The notes under the pieces were generated by a model. It did not search any database. It saw nothing but the letters and a program-made list of their open reading frames with translations, and had not been told where the DNA came from. Made by a program: the position numbers and the translations under genes. Shown one piece after another: positions 17,647-26,693 of a stretch of 64,000 bases of DNA. Numbering within the stretch: position 1 is the first letter of the stretch; each line of letters begins with the position of its first letter. This DNA is from Pigmentibacter sp. JX0631. Its GTDB lineage: Bacteria > Bdellovibrionota_B > Oligoflexia > Silvanigrellales > Silvanigrellaceae. The DNA lies in NCBI RefSeq assembly GCF_029873255.1, contig NZ_CP123622.1, positions 3,590,983 through 3,654,982 of the forward strand. Direction: 5' to 3'.

Positions 17647-18522
17647 ATGACCATCTTAATTTCAGCTATTGCTGGCCTAAACATAGCATCTTCTAGTGTC
17701 TCTGCAACAGGAAATGAGTTTCATGTAATAACTGAAGCAGAAAGACAGACATTTCAAATTAATGATATTCAATTAAAAAATGCTGTCAGTAAATTTTTTG
17801 GTAAACAACCAACTGATGTCTTTGTTAAAAGCAGTGATAGTTGGCCTAATAAATCTTGGTCCGATTTATATTCTCGCTATAATTGGCAACAAGTTCAAGT
17901 TAATATGCAAGTTAGGGATATTAAAATAACTGACATACAGTCACAACCTGTCATTATCGCGTCTCGTTACTTTAAAAATAGTTCTTCAAAACCGGCTACG
18001 TTTTCTGCAAATATTTCGGAAAGTGTCACAAATACGATAGAGAGCAACTGGTCCTCTTCTACAACAGCGGCAACAAATTTTTCATTCACTAGCACAACCG
18101 AAGTGAGTGTTGAACTAGCAAAAGAATCTATCCAATATTCCACAGGTTTTAGCCTTTCTGAAACATGGGGAAAAGGCGGATCTTCTAGTCAAGCAACAAC
18201 AGTCGGTTCTAGTTCTGGATTATCTGTTAGCTTAAATCCTGGTGAGGAAGTTGTTGCTGATTTGATTGCAACAAGAGGTACTATGAAAGTTAGAGTAAAC
18301 TATATCGTATATCTTTCAGGTAATACTGCTGTAAATTATCAAAAGCCGTATCAAGGCCATCACTTTTGGGCGTTTCCGATAGAAAACGTGCTAAATGCTT
18401 CAAATATACCTAGCTACAGAATAGTTACAGAAGATATTCAGATTGGTTATTATTCAAATGCTTCAGTTATTGTTCAAGATAGTCATGGGCAACCAAAAAC
18501 GTTAATCGCTTCTACACCCTAA
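17647..18522 (+). CDS. ETX/MTX2 (aerolysin-like) beta-pore-forming toxin candidate
   Basis: A 291-residue protein with a short hydrophobic N-terminus ending in SVSA at residue 20, a probable signal peptide although it lacks the usual basic start. The core (about 100-225) has the pattern of the epsilon-toxin/Mtx2 family: a stretch beginning RYFKNSSSKPATFS, then long Ser/Thr-rich alternating strands that could form the membrane-inserting hairpin, then SLNPGEEVVADLIATRG, which matches the family's x-PxG-x(n)-V segment. A C-terminal region with aromatic residues (HHFWAFP, IQIGYYS) could complete the receptor-facing part. Similar proteins are insecticidal or cytolytic. The gene is alone, with AAGGAA before the ATG. 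Confidence 0.68.
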   Translation: MTILISAIAGLNIASSSVSATGNEFHVITEAERQTFQINDIQLKNAVSKFFGKQPTDVFVKSSDSWPNKSWSDLYSRYNWQQVQVNMQVRDIKITDIQSQPVIIASRYFKNSSSKPATFSANISESVTNTIESNWSSSTTAATNFSFTSTTEVSVELAKESIQYSTGFSLSETWGKGGSSSQATTVGSSSGLSVSLNPGEEVVADLIATRGTMKVRVNYIVYLSGNTAVNYQKPYQGHHFWAFPIENVLNASNIPSYRIVTEDIQIGYYSNASVIVQDSHGQPKTLIASTP

Positions 18523-18800
18523 ACTTCTACTCTTAAAAATGCAGGAATTTCAAGGTCAAGTTCTTTATAGGACTTGACCTTAATTTTAGTCTCAAAATTG
18601 TCATTTCCTCTGATAAAAACATCATATTCATCTAAATTTACTTCTTTAATGGAATGGATGTGATCGTGAATTTGAAAATGTAATGAAACATACAGTTCAG
18701 CAGCTTTTAAGGGAGTAGTGGCATATACAATTTCATCCTTATGCCAAAGATCTTTTTTCAAAGCATCTTGAGTAAATATTATAAAATGAAATCCACGCAT
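18519..18800 (-). CDS. Small hypothetical protein convergent with the toxin-like gene
   Basis: A 93-residue protein I do not recognise. It has no signal peptide or membrane segment, a basic-aromatic N-terminus (RGFHFIIFTQDALKK) and an acidic C-terminal half (DEYDVFIRGNDNFE, LDLEIPAF), suggesting a small soluble mixed alpha/beta fold. The start is uncertain: ATG at 18800 or TTG at 18824, which adds eight residues. Its stop overlaps the toxin gene's stop by four bases, tail to tail. That position alone does not make it an immunity gene. Confidence 0.5.
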   Translation of the reverse strand: MRGFHFIIFTQDALKKDLWHKDEIVYATTPLKAAELYVSLHFQIHDHIHSIKEVNLDEYDVFIRGNDNFETKIKVKSYKELDLEIPAFLRVEV

Positions 18801-18875
18801 TTTTTGTTCTTCATAATTTGTCAATATTTAATGTTTCCAATAGACAAAATAAAGCCATTCCATATTTTTTCATAA

Positions 18876-18897
18876 AAGAAGTTCGAAAAAACTTCTT
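18876..18897. promoter_or_regulatory. Inverted repeat between divergent genes upstream of gltX
   Basis: AAGAAGTT (18876-18883) and AACTTCTT (18890-18897) form a perfect eight-base stem with loop CGAAAA. No T-run follows on either strand, so it is not a convincing terminator. It sits between the divergent small gene and gltX and could be an operator. Confidence 0.35.
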
Positions 18898-19029
18898 GTG
18901 GTGGAGTATACGATTCATTCTTTAATTTGCAACTCATTCAGTAATATCTATCATTGCCAAAAGAATGCAAATTGAGGTAAAGCCTAGTTCATAAGGGAAT
19001 TGTACCCGATAATACTAGGAGTCCTTTTC

Positions 19030-20484
19030 ATGTCATCGATGAACAAAGAAGTCAGAGTTCGTATTGCACCCAGTCCTACTGGAGATCCACATATAGGAAC
19101 AGCTTATATTGCTCTATTTAATTATGTTTTTACTAAAAAACACAGTGGAAAATTTATTATTAGAATAGAAGATACAGACCAAAAAAGATACCGCTCTGAT
19201 AGCGAAGCTATGATCCTTGATGCATTGAAGTGGGTAGGAATCCAATGGGATGAAGGTCCAGATATTGGAGGCCCTTATGCTCCTTATAAACAAAGTGAGC
19301 GCAGAGATATTTATCGTGAATATGCTGAAAGTTTAATTCAAAAAGGACATGCTTATCGTTGTTTTTGTACAACTCAAAGATTAGACATACTTAGAAAAAC
19401 ACAACAAGCACAGAAACTTCCCCCAGGTTATGACAGATTATGCAGAGACCTTCCGCAGGCTGATGTTGAAAGAAAGTTAGCTGAAGGAATTCCTTTTGTC
19501 ATTAGAATGAAAATGCCAACCACTGGCAAAACCGCTTTTAAAGATACATTACGTGGAATGATTGAATTTGAAAATGATGGCGTTGATGATCAAGTATTGT
19601 TAAAAACAGATGGTTTTCCAACTTATCATTTGGCTGTTGTTGTTGATGATCATCTGATGAAAATTACGCATGTGATACGAGGTGAAGAATGGATCTCTTC
19701 TACACCAAAACATATAATGCTTTATGAAATGTTTGGCTGGGAAAAACCTGACTTTTGCCATTTACCTCTGTTAAGAAACGCTGACAAATCTAAAATATCT
19801 AAAAGGAAAAATCCTACCTCAATTAACTACTATCGCCGAAAAGGAATTTTGCCTGAAACATTGAGAAACTTTTTAGCTCTCATGGGATGGAATTTTGGAG
19901 ATAATGTTGAAAAATTTTCAACTCAAGAAATGATTGAAGGTTTTACTTGGGATCGAATGACCTTAGGTGGCCCTGTATTTGATTTGAAAAAATTAGCGTG
20001 GCTTAATGGCCAGTATTTAAAACAAGAAAGTAATGATAAGTGGTTATCTCATTTAAAAGAGATTGTATTTAATGAAGAATATTTATTAAAAATTATCCCT
20101 TTAATTAAAGAAAGAGTAGAAAAATTTGAAGATTTCATCGACCATACTTCTTTCTTTTTTCAAGGAGATTTAAACTATACAAATGCACCATTATTGCCTA
20201 AAGGAAGAACTCCTACAGAAGTTTCTACCTATTTAAATGATTTAGTGCTAAAATTAGATGTTTGCGAAAATTGGAATCACCAAGAAATTCATAATATTTT
20301 CAATCAGTATTTAACAGAAAAAGAGCTGAAACCAAAAGACGTTTTTATGCCTGTTAGAGTTGCAGTAACTGGTAGTAAAGAAACACCTCCCTTATTTGAA
20401 TGCATTGAAGTTTTAGGCAAAGATATTGTACAAAGAAGAATTAGACTTGCTATTGAATTTTTAAAAACTATGAAAGAGTCATGA
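19030..20484 (+). CDS. gltX: Glutamyl-tRNA synthetase
   Basis: A 484-residue class I synthetase that charges tRNA with glutamate. The HIGH-type motif is RIAPSPTGDPHIGTAY at residues 9-24, and the KMSKS-type loop is SKISKRKNP. The HVIRGEEWISSTPKHIMLYEMFGW and RNFLALMGWNFGD segments are typical of GluRS, and the anticodon-binding helical domain ends with MPVRVAVTGSKETPPLFE. The frame is open to TTG 19000, but AGGAG at 19017-19021 and the family N-terminus select ATG 19030. The M16 protease gene begins directly after its stop. Confidence 0.95.
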   Translation: MSSMNKEVRVRIAPSPTGDPHIGTAYIALFNYVFTKKHSGKFIIRIEDTDQKRYRSDSEAMILDALKWVGIQWDEGPDIGGPYAPYKQSERRDIYREYAESLIQKGHAYRCFCTTQRLDILRKTQQAQKLPPGYDRLCRDLPQADVERKLAEGIPFVIRMKMPTTGKTAFKDTLRGMIEFENDGVDDQVLLKTDGFPTYHLAVVVDDHLMKITHVIRGEEWISSTPKHIMLYEMFGWEKPDFCHLPLLRNADKSKISKRKNPTSINYYRRKGILPETLRNFLALMGWNFGDNVEKFSTQEMIEGFTWDRMTLGGPVFDLKKLAWLNGQYLKQESNDKWLSHLKEIVFNEEYLLKIIPLIKERVEKFEDFIDHTSFFFQGDLNYTNAPLLPKGRTPTEVSTYLNDLVLKLDVCENWNHQEIHNIFNQYLTEKELKPKDVFMPVRVAVTGSKETPPLFECIEVLGKDIVQRRIRLAIEFLKTMKES

Positions 20485-23250
20485 ATGTACAAAAATAGTA
20501 ATAATATTATCCACAAATATTTACCAAATGGAATGGAAGTTTATTTACATCCATCAAATTTTGCACCCATAATATCAGTTCAAATTTTGGTGAAAGCTGG
20601 TTCCATAGATGAAGATGATATTGATACTCAAGAAGGTGGGCTTGCTCACGTTCTTGAACACATGTTATTTAAAGGAACAAAAAAATATCCTAAAACGGGA
20701 CAAATAGCTTCTACTGTTGAATTTGAAGGTGGTGATATTAATGCTTATACAACATTTGATCACACTAATTATCATTTAACGGCTCCTGCTTCTTTTGCAT
20801 TAAAGGGTGCTGAACTGTTACTTGATGTTGTCCAAAATAGCCTTATAGATGAAGAAGAATTAACAAAAGAATTAGAAGTCATTTTAGAAGAAATAAAAAG
20901 AAGTCGTGATAATCCTAATGCAGTTTTGTCGCATAATATGTTTTCTATTTTTTATAATGGAACTAGAATGGCAAAACCTGTAATTGGTTTTCAGCCTATT
21001 GTTGAAAAATTTTCTAGAGAGCAAGTCTATGCTTTTTATAAAAAATGGTACATCCCAAATAATATGATTTTTATTGCTTCTGGCGATTTTGATGGTGATG
21101 AAATGTGGAATCATCTTTTAGAGCTGACAAAAGATTTTCAGCCCAAAACAGTACCAAAACGGTTTCGTCCAGAACTCTCAAATATTACGAATCCAGTGCA
21201 AAACCAACCAACAGCGATTATAGAACGTGGCCCATGGCAAGAAGCTCGAATCCAGTTAGCAACCATTGCACCAACTTTAGAAAACCACGACATGCCTGCT
21301 TGGGATGTCTTTGCTTCTATCCTTGGTGAAGCAGATACTTCACGCTTAACAAGAATTTTGCGTGATGAAATGCAGATCGTAACAAGCATTGACTCTTCCT
21401 GCTATACACCAAAGTACCCAATTGGGATGCTTGGAATTGGTTTTTTTGGGATGGCAAATAATACATTACAAGCGCTCAAAGTTATTGTTGAAGAAATTAG
21501 ACGTTTAGCCGAAGTTCCTCCTACCCAAGAAGAATTAACTCGAGTGCTAAATACTTTAAAAGCACAAAGAATTTATTCACGTGAAAGTATGGATGGAATA
21601 TCTCGGTGTGCAGGTTTAAGTTTACAAACTTCACAAAAAATGGAATTTGAAACAAAATACATGCATGCTGTTACAAAAGTAACTCCTAACCAAATTCAAA
21701 AAATAGCACAAAATGTAATGAATCAATTGGAATCAGGGAAATTCAGTGTATCAGCTGCTTTAGGCCGAGAAATTCTCCCAAATATAACTTCTACTGATCT
21801 TACAAATACTATACTCCATGCAGCTAAAGTAATACATTTAAATGAAGAGCCACTTGAAACAAGTTTACAAAAATCAAATAGCCCTAGCTTTAATAAAGCA
21901 AGTTGGTTGAACCACTATTTCAGAAAAACTTCTGAAATAAATCCCGATGTAAAACAAATAATTATTTCTTTACCAGGAGATAAGACTTTAAAAATTAATT
22001 ACAGAAATTCGAAACGTTTGCCAGTTGTAAGTGGTATGTTACTTTTAAAAGGTGGACTTATCCATGAACCACAAGACAAAAATGGTGTCAGTGGTTTGAT
22101 GGCGAGCATGTTAACTAGAGGAACTTTGCGACAAAGTTATAGAAAATTCATTGAAGAATTAGAAGATAATGCTTCTAGTATTAGTGCCTTTTCTTCCAGA
22201 GATTTATTTGGAATGCGTTTTGACTCAATAAGTGAAAATAGTTTACGTACTGCTCAAATGTTGCTTGACTGTTTTTTTAGACCTGAATTTTCTATAAATG
22301 AATGGGAAAGAACGCATAAAGAAACAATTGAAGTTATCATTGCACAAAAAGATAGCCCTGTTGCAAGAATATCAAAATTGTCTCAACCCCTCCTGTTCCC
22401 CAATCATCCTTATGCAAAAAGTGGTATTGGTACGGAAGAATCTCTTGCAAAAATAACAAAGGAAGATGCTCAACAATTTTGGTCACAACTTTTTCACGCA
22501 AAAGAATTTGTTTTTTCTATTGCCGGAGATTTTGATTTAAGATCATTTGTTAATCTTATTGAATCAGAATTTAAAGCTTTTTTTGATTCAGATTTTGAAT
22601 CAAAAAAATTAGTCTTACCGCCAGCACCTCAGTTGCCTAGTAGCAAGAGCAAAAGGGTTGCTTTTGATGAAATTCAAAGAGAACAGGCTCATATAACCCT
22701 TTCATTCCGCTCATTTCCAATTAGTGATCCCAGAAGAACCGCTCTTGAATTAGGGGCAAATATACTTGCAGGGCAAGGAGGAAGATTATTTTTGGATCTA
22801 AGAGATAATAAATCATTAGCTTATAGCGTCAGCGCTTCGCAATCTCCAAATATTTTTGCTGGTGTATTTACTACTTACATAGCAACCGCATCGCATAAAG
22901 CTAAGGAAGCTATAGAAGGAATGAAGTATCATATCGAAGCTTTGGCAAAAACACCTCCTTCAAAAGATGAGTTGAAACGAGCTCAAAGCTCCGTTTTAGG
23001 CTCGCAAAGTATTGAATCCCAACATCATAATTATCAAGCTTCTCAACTTGCGATGAGCGACGTCTATGGATTAGATTTTGATAATTTTTTGAAATTTTCA
23101 GATCGTGTCAATGCAGTTACTCCTGAAATGGTAAGTGATGTGCTATCGTTGTTACTAAGAGAAAATCCGCCAATTATTTCTATTGTCGGTCCAAAAGGAA
23201 CTTGGATACCTGAAGATGATGAATCCGTTTTAAATTGGGATTTGTCATAA
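20485..23250 (+). CDS. Two-module M16 zinc protease
   Basis: A 921-residue protein made of two M16 (pitrilysin/MPP) modules. The N-terminal module (about 1-430) carries the zinc motif HVLEHMLFKGT, an inverted HxxEH, with the downstream glutamate in LEVILEEIKRSRDNP, so it should be catalytic. The C-terminal module (about 470-910) has the fold (SGLMASMLTRGT, SLAYSVSASQSPNIFAGVF) but no HxxEH, as expected for the inactive half. No signal peptide is visible, suggesting a cytoplasmic location or non-classical export. The ATG immediately follows the gltX stop, implying cotranscription. Confidence 0.9.
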   Translation: MYKNSNNIIHKYLPNGMEVYLHPSNFAPIISVQILVKAGSIDEDDIDTQEGGLAHVLEHMLFKGTKKYPKTGQIASTVEFEGGDINAYTTFDHTNYHLTAPASFALKGAELLLDVVQNSLIDEEELTKELEVILEEIKRSRDNPNAVLSHNMFSIFYNGTRMAKPVIGFQPIVEKFSREQVYAFYKKWYIPNNMIFIASGDFDGDEMWNHLLELTKDFQPKTVPKRFRPELSNITNPVQNQPTAIIERGPWQEARIQLATIAPTLENHDMPAWDVFASILGEADTSRLTRILRDEMQIVTSIDSSCYTPKYPIGMLGIGFFGMANNTLQALKVIVEEIRRLAEVPPTQEELTRVLNTLKAQRIYSRESMDGISRCAGLSLQTSQKMEFETKYMHAVTKVTPNQIQKIAQNVMNQLESGKFSVSAALGREILPNITSTDLTNTILHAAKVIHLNEEPLETSLQKSNSPSFNKASWLNHYFRKTSEINPDVKQIIISLPGDKTLKINYRNSKRLPVVSGMLLLKGGLIHEPQDKNGVSGLMASMLTRGTLRQSYRKFIEELEDNASSISAFSSRDLFGMRFDSISENSLRTAQMLLDCFFRPEFSINEWERTHKETIEVIIAQKDSPVARISKLSQPLLFPNHPYAKSGIGTEESLAKITKEDAQQFWSQLFHAKEFVFSIAGDFDLRSFVNLIESEFKAFFDSDFESKKLVLPPAPQLPSSKSKRVAFDEIQREQAHITLSFRSFPISDPRRTALELGANILAGQGGRLFLDLRDNKSLAYSVSASQSPNIFAGVFTTYIATASHKAKEAIEGMKYHIEALAKTPPSKDELKRAQSSVLGSQSIESQHHNYQASQLAMSDVYGLDFDNFLKFSDRVNAVTPEMVSDVLSLLLRENPPIISIVGPKGTWIPEDDESVLNWDLS

Positions 23251-23257
23251 AATTTCA

Positions 23258-23276
23258 AAGCTGGGCTTCTTTTTTT
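23258..23276 (+). terminator. Weak intrinsic terminator after the M16 protease gene
   Basis: AAGC-TGG-GCTT forms a four-base stem with a three-base loop, followed by C and seven T residues. The stem is short, so it may be leaky into the histidine kinase gene that starts 70 bases downstream. Confidence 0.35.
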
Positions 23277-23326
23277 AGATTTCTCAAAAGAATTAAATCT
23301 CCTGCTTTTTCTTAGGAAATAAAAGT

Positions 23327-24763
23327 ATGGATTTCAAATTTTTCTTTGATCTAGCTAAAGATGCTCTGCTTCTTGTAGACCCATCTGGAAAAATTATTGC
23401 TGCTAATAAAGTGGCAAATAAACATTTTTTAACTACTGAGAAAAATTTATTTTCTTTGTTAATTGCTTCTGAATTGGAAAAATTAAATACTCTATTAGAA
23501 AAAATAAAAATTAGTACTCAAGTTGATGATTTTTCACAAATTGAGCTTTCATGTTTTCCTGAAATGCTGTCTCGTTCACGCTGGAAAATTTTTTTTCTTA
23601 AGGAAACAAATCATTTTGCATTTTGTTGTGAAGAATTGTCGCAATATTCTTCAGAAGATTTTTTGTTACATACAGGTCTTATGAAAATAATTTTTGATAA
23701 TGATCCTAATTTAATAGCAATTGTTAATCGTGTAGGACTTTATTTATTTGCAAATAAAGCTATTTATGATTTTGCAGGAATAAAAGAAGGAAAGAATATA
23801 GAAACACTTAATCATTTGTTGCAAGAAAAAGAATTGTGGTTACCTGGCACAGAAAAGCTAGAAAATAAAGATGAAGAAAAAGTTTCTGAAATAGAATTAA
23901 CAACAGATCCTTCTGGCAATGCTGCTTGGTTTGAAAATATTAGAGTTCCAATAAAAATGCCGTATGGAGAAGATGTTCTCTTAATTATTTCAAAAGACGT
24001 AACCAATTGGAAATTATCTGAAAAAAGACTTGTTGATCATCAACAAGCTTTATTTCATTCAAATAGGCTGTCATATTTAGGTGAAATGGCAGGGCAAATT
24101 GCCCATGAAATTAATAATCCGTTAACAATTATTTTAGGAAATTCACAAATCTTAAAGAAGAATCTGCGACAAGATGAAAAGGAAGAAAATGAATTACTAA
24201 TTAAATCTATCGAAAAAATTGAATTTATGGTCGATAGAATTTCAAAATTAATAAAAATGATGAGATCACTAGCAAAAAATAACACCGTTCTCCCCCAAAC
24301 AAAATCGAAAGTAACAGATATTATTCAATCTGTTTTTAGCACTTTAACAGATAAATTTAAAGCTTATGAAATAGAAACTTCTCTGCAAATAAATAAAATA
24401 GAGAATGATGAAATTTATTGTTATCCAACTGAATTATCGCAAGTAGTTTTAAACATTCTCCTTAATTCAATTGATAGTATAATATTAAGTAAAAAAAATT
24501 CTGAGCGAAAAATAGATCTAAAACTATATGAAGAAAAAGAAAATATAATCATTCAAATTTCTAATACAGGAGAACAAATTGCTGAAGAAATAAAAGATAG
24601 AATTTTCGAACCATTTTTTACTACTAAACCAGTAGGACATGGAACCGGGCTTGGATTAAGCATTTCTAAAAGAATTGTAGAACAACATAAAGGAACAATT
24701 CATTTTGACAGTAGTGAAAAGTTAACTACATTTTATATTACTCTTCCAACTGACGCTATCTAG
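23327..24763 (+). CDS. PAS-domain sensor histidine kinase, soluble
   Basis: A 478-residue kinase. Two PAS-like regions occupy about 1-95 (DLAKDALLLVDPSGKIIAANKVANKHF) and 115-235 (DNDPNLIAIVNRVGLYLFANKAIYDFAG). The HisKA domain has the phospho-accepting histidine at about residue 260 in AGQIAHEINNPLTIILGN, and the ATPase domain shows the N box ILLNSIDSI, the F box DRIFEPFFTTKP and the G box GHGTGLGLSISKRIV. No membrane segment is seen, so it senses an internal signal. It resembles NtrB-type kinases. No response regulator lies next to it, so its partner is elsewhere. Confidence 0.9.
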   Translation: MDFKFFFDLAKDALLLVDPSGKIIAANKVANKHFLTTEKNLFSLLIASELEKLNTLLEKIKISTQVDDFSQIELSCFPEMLSRSRWKIFFLKETNHFAFCCEELSQYSSEDFLLHTGLMKIIFDNDPNLIAIVNRVGLYLFANKAIYDFAGIKEGKNIETLNHLLQEKELWLPGTEKLENKDEEKVSEIELTTDPSGNAAWFENIRVPIKMPYGEDVLLIISKDVTNWKLSEKRLVDHQQALFHSNRLSYLGEMAGQIAHEINNPLTIILGNSQILKKNLRQDEKEENELLIKSIEKIEFMVDRISKLIKMMRSLAKNNTVLPQTKSKVTDIIQSVFSTLTDKFKAYEIETSLQINKIENDEIYCYPTELSQVVLNILLNSIDSIILSKKNSERKIDLKLYEEKENIIIQISNTGEQIAEEIKDRIFEPFFTTKPVGHGTGLGLSISKRIVEQHKGTIHFDSSEKLTTFYITLPTDAI

Positions 24764-24847
24764 AATCCTTTATTTTTTGAAAAATAATCTAAAAAAAGCA
24801 TTTAATATTAAGATAAAGATCTCAAAAAAAATAAAAGATTACTTGTT

Positions 24848-26467
24848 TTATTTTACTCGTGCAACCACACAACTTGTGGTTCCGCCTAGACCCATACTTA
24901 ATTTCACACAAACAAGACCTTCGTCTTGCGCTTTTATTTCAACAACTTTATTTAACAACAAATTTCGGTTTAAAGAAGAAATTTTCGGGTTTATTTTATT
25001 TGGATCAATTCCAGAAGGTAACAATTTATAAGTTTGTTGATTGGTCTTTTTAGTTCCAAGTAATTGTGCTGTAAGCTCCCAACCTCCGCCTACAGACATC
25101 CCATGCCCAAAAATTCCTTTTCTTGCTGAAATATAAGCCGTTTTTGGTGCAAATTCATCAATTAAATTAAGTTCATTCCAATCACCTGGAGTACCTGTGG
25201 CATGCATATCCCAAAGACACACCTGCGCAGGTTGTATCCCTGCATCTGCAAAAGCTCTTTTTATCGCTAATTTCGGACCTTCCTTAGAAGGAGTGATAAT
25301 GTGTTCCGCATCACTACTCACGCCTGCACCAAGTATTTCTACAGGTAATGGTTGTATATCAAACTTCTGCATAGCGTCTTCTGCGGCAATTATCCATGTA
25401 CACGCTCCACCAGAGATATGCGTTCCACGTAAATCACAGAATGGTACACCATGGGAATCACCTAAAACCGCCAATCTGCCATTGTAAAAAGCCGAAATAA
25501 GTTCATTTGATGGATTAGCATCTGTAGCTCCGACAATAGCAACATCCGTTCTACCACTTTGAATTTCAAGTAAAGCATGATCAATCATTGACCCAAAAGA
25601 AGCACATGCACCTGAAAAACCTGTAGAAGTACCATGAATATTTAAAAGCATAGAAGCTTGCGCTGCAGCTACATTAGGAACATTCCATAATAAATTTGGT
25701 GATGTACTCTCCCAAGGAGGGGTAGGACATTGGTATTTATCAATTAAATTTTTTCTTAGTTTTGATTTCGTTCTGATTAAAGCTAATTTTGCTGCATCGA
25801 TATCAATTCCAACCACCGGTTGAGCTTCAATTTCTTTTAATTCAGTTAAAAAATTCTGATAATTACTTGATTGTTGTATCCAAAAGTCATTCCATTTTTT
25901 TAATGCCTCGAAACGCTGTAGAGAATCTACAGGGAAAAGATCGGGCTTAGGAGGAACATTTGGATAAATTTTCTTTTGAGTTAAGTGATCGGAACATTCT
26001 TGATTTCGTATTGGATCTGCCCAAAAAGAATTCCATTGAAAAAAACCAGCATCTGATTCGCGTGCAGATTGAAACATTACGGGTAAATCCGCTAAACCAT
26101 TAGCGTATTGAATTGTAATACGCGGATCAAGAGTTTGTAACACTTTTTCTAATCCAGGTCTTGATTTTAAGGCATCTATAAGGCTACCAACAGCATATTT
26201 AACCAAATCACCATTTTTTTCTTTGAGTAAAGTATATCTTTTGGGCCCATGCCTTTCTTCTAACCAATCTTTGTAGATAGAGAAGTCAAACTTCGGAATT
26301 CCTGCTAAAAAAACATTTGATAAGGACTGCTTTGGTGTTAGAGCTGATTCCCCTTTTTCAACAATTGCAAGAAATTCTTCCAAATTTGAAGCGCCTGGAG
26401 CGACTACAGATGCGGCGTAAAGAAAAACTTTCCTACGCTTAGGCAAAGAATTTGAAGATATAGTCAT
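24848..26467 (-). CDS. Large beta-ketoacyl synthase, stand-alone
   Basis: A 539-residue condensing enzyme of the thiolase fold. The nucleophile is C288 in FSGACASFGS, with H422 in MHATGTPGDWNE and H455 in GIFGHGMSVGGG completing the KAS I/II triad. The C-terminal SMGLGGTTSCVV matches the usual glycine-rich end. It is over 100 residues longer than FabF: residues about 60-200 form an unusual Trp-rich insertion before the core. The frame is open to 26545 but AAGGAAG before ATG 26467 sets the start. No acyl carrier or other fatty-acid gene is adjacent, so a role in special lipid or polyketide synthesis is possible. Confidence 0.85.
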   Translation of the reverse strand: MTISSNSLPKRRKVFLYAASVVAPGASNLEEFLAIVEKGESALTPKQSLSNVFLAGIPKFDFSIYKDWLEERHGPKRYTLLKEKNGDLVKYAVGSLIDALKSRPGLEKVLQTLDPRITIQYANGLADLPVMFQSARESDAGFFQWNSFWADPIRNQECSDHLTQKKIYPNVPPKPDLFPVDSLQRFEALKKWNDFWIQQSSNYQNFLTELKEIEAQPVVGIDIDAAKLALIRTKSKLRKNLIDKYQCPTPPWESTSPNLLWNVPNVAAAQASMLLNIHGTSTGFSGACASFGSMIDHALLEIQSGRTDVAIVGATDANPSNELISAFYNGRLAVLGDSHGVPFCDLRGTHISGGACTWIIAAEDAMQKFDIQPLPVEILGAGVSSDAEHIITPSKEGPKLAIKRAFADAGIQPAQVCLWDMHATGTPGDWNELNLIDEFAPKTAYISARKGIFGHGMSVGGGWELTAQLLGTKKTNQQTYKLLPSGIDPNKINPKISSLNRNLLLNKVVEIKAQDEGLVCVKLSMGLGGTTSCVVARVK

Positions 26468-26693
26468 GTGCAACACTTCCTTTTTTGGTTGAAAACTAAC
26501 TACAAGCGATAATTTTAAGCAAAGCTTGTCTTTATGGGTAAGCAATAATTAATTTAACAAAAATTATGTGCTGTTAGCAAGACTCACTAAAAAACCAGAG
26601 GCTGATTATATGCATATTGTGAAGTTTAACAAGTTAATATCGTGGTAAGTAAAGAAAGACTTGAATTAGTTAGAAGAAAACTATTATTATATT

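Noticed and set aside
18519..18800. Immunity gene for the toxin-like protein
   Set aside because: The only support is convergent adjacency; pore-forming toxins of this family do not normally need a dedicated immunity protein.
24764..24847. Terminator between the histidine kinase and ketoacyl synthase genes
   Set aside because: The only pairing is an A/T-only stem with a two-base loop, too weak to call.
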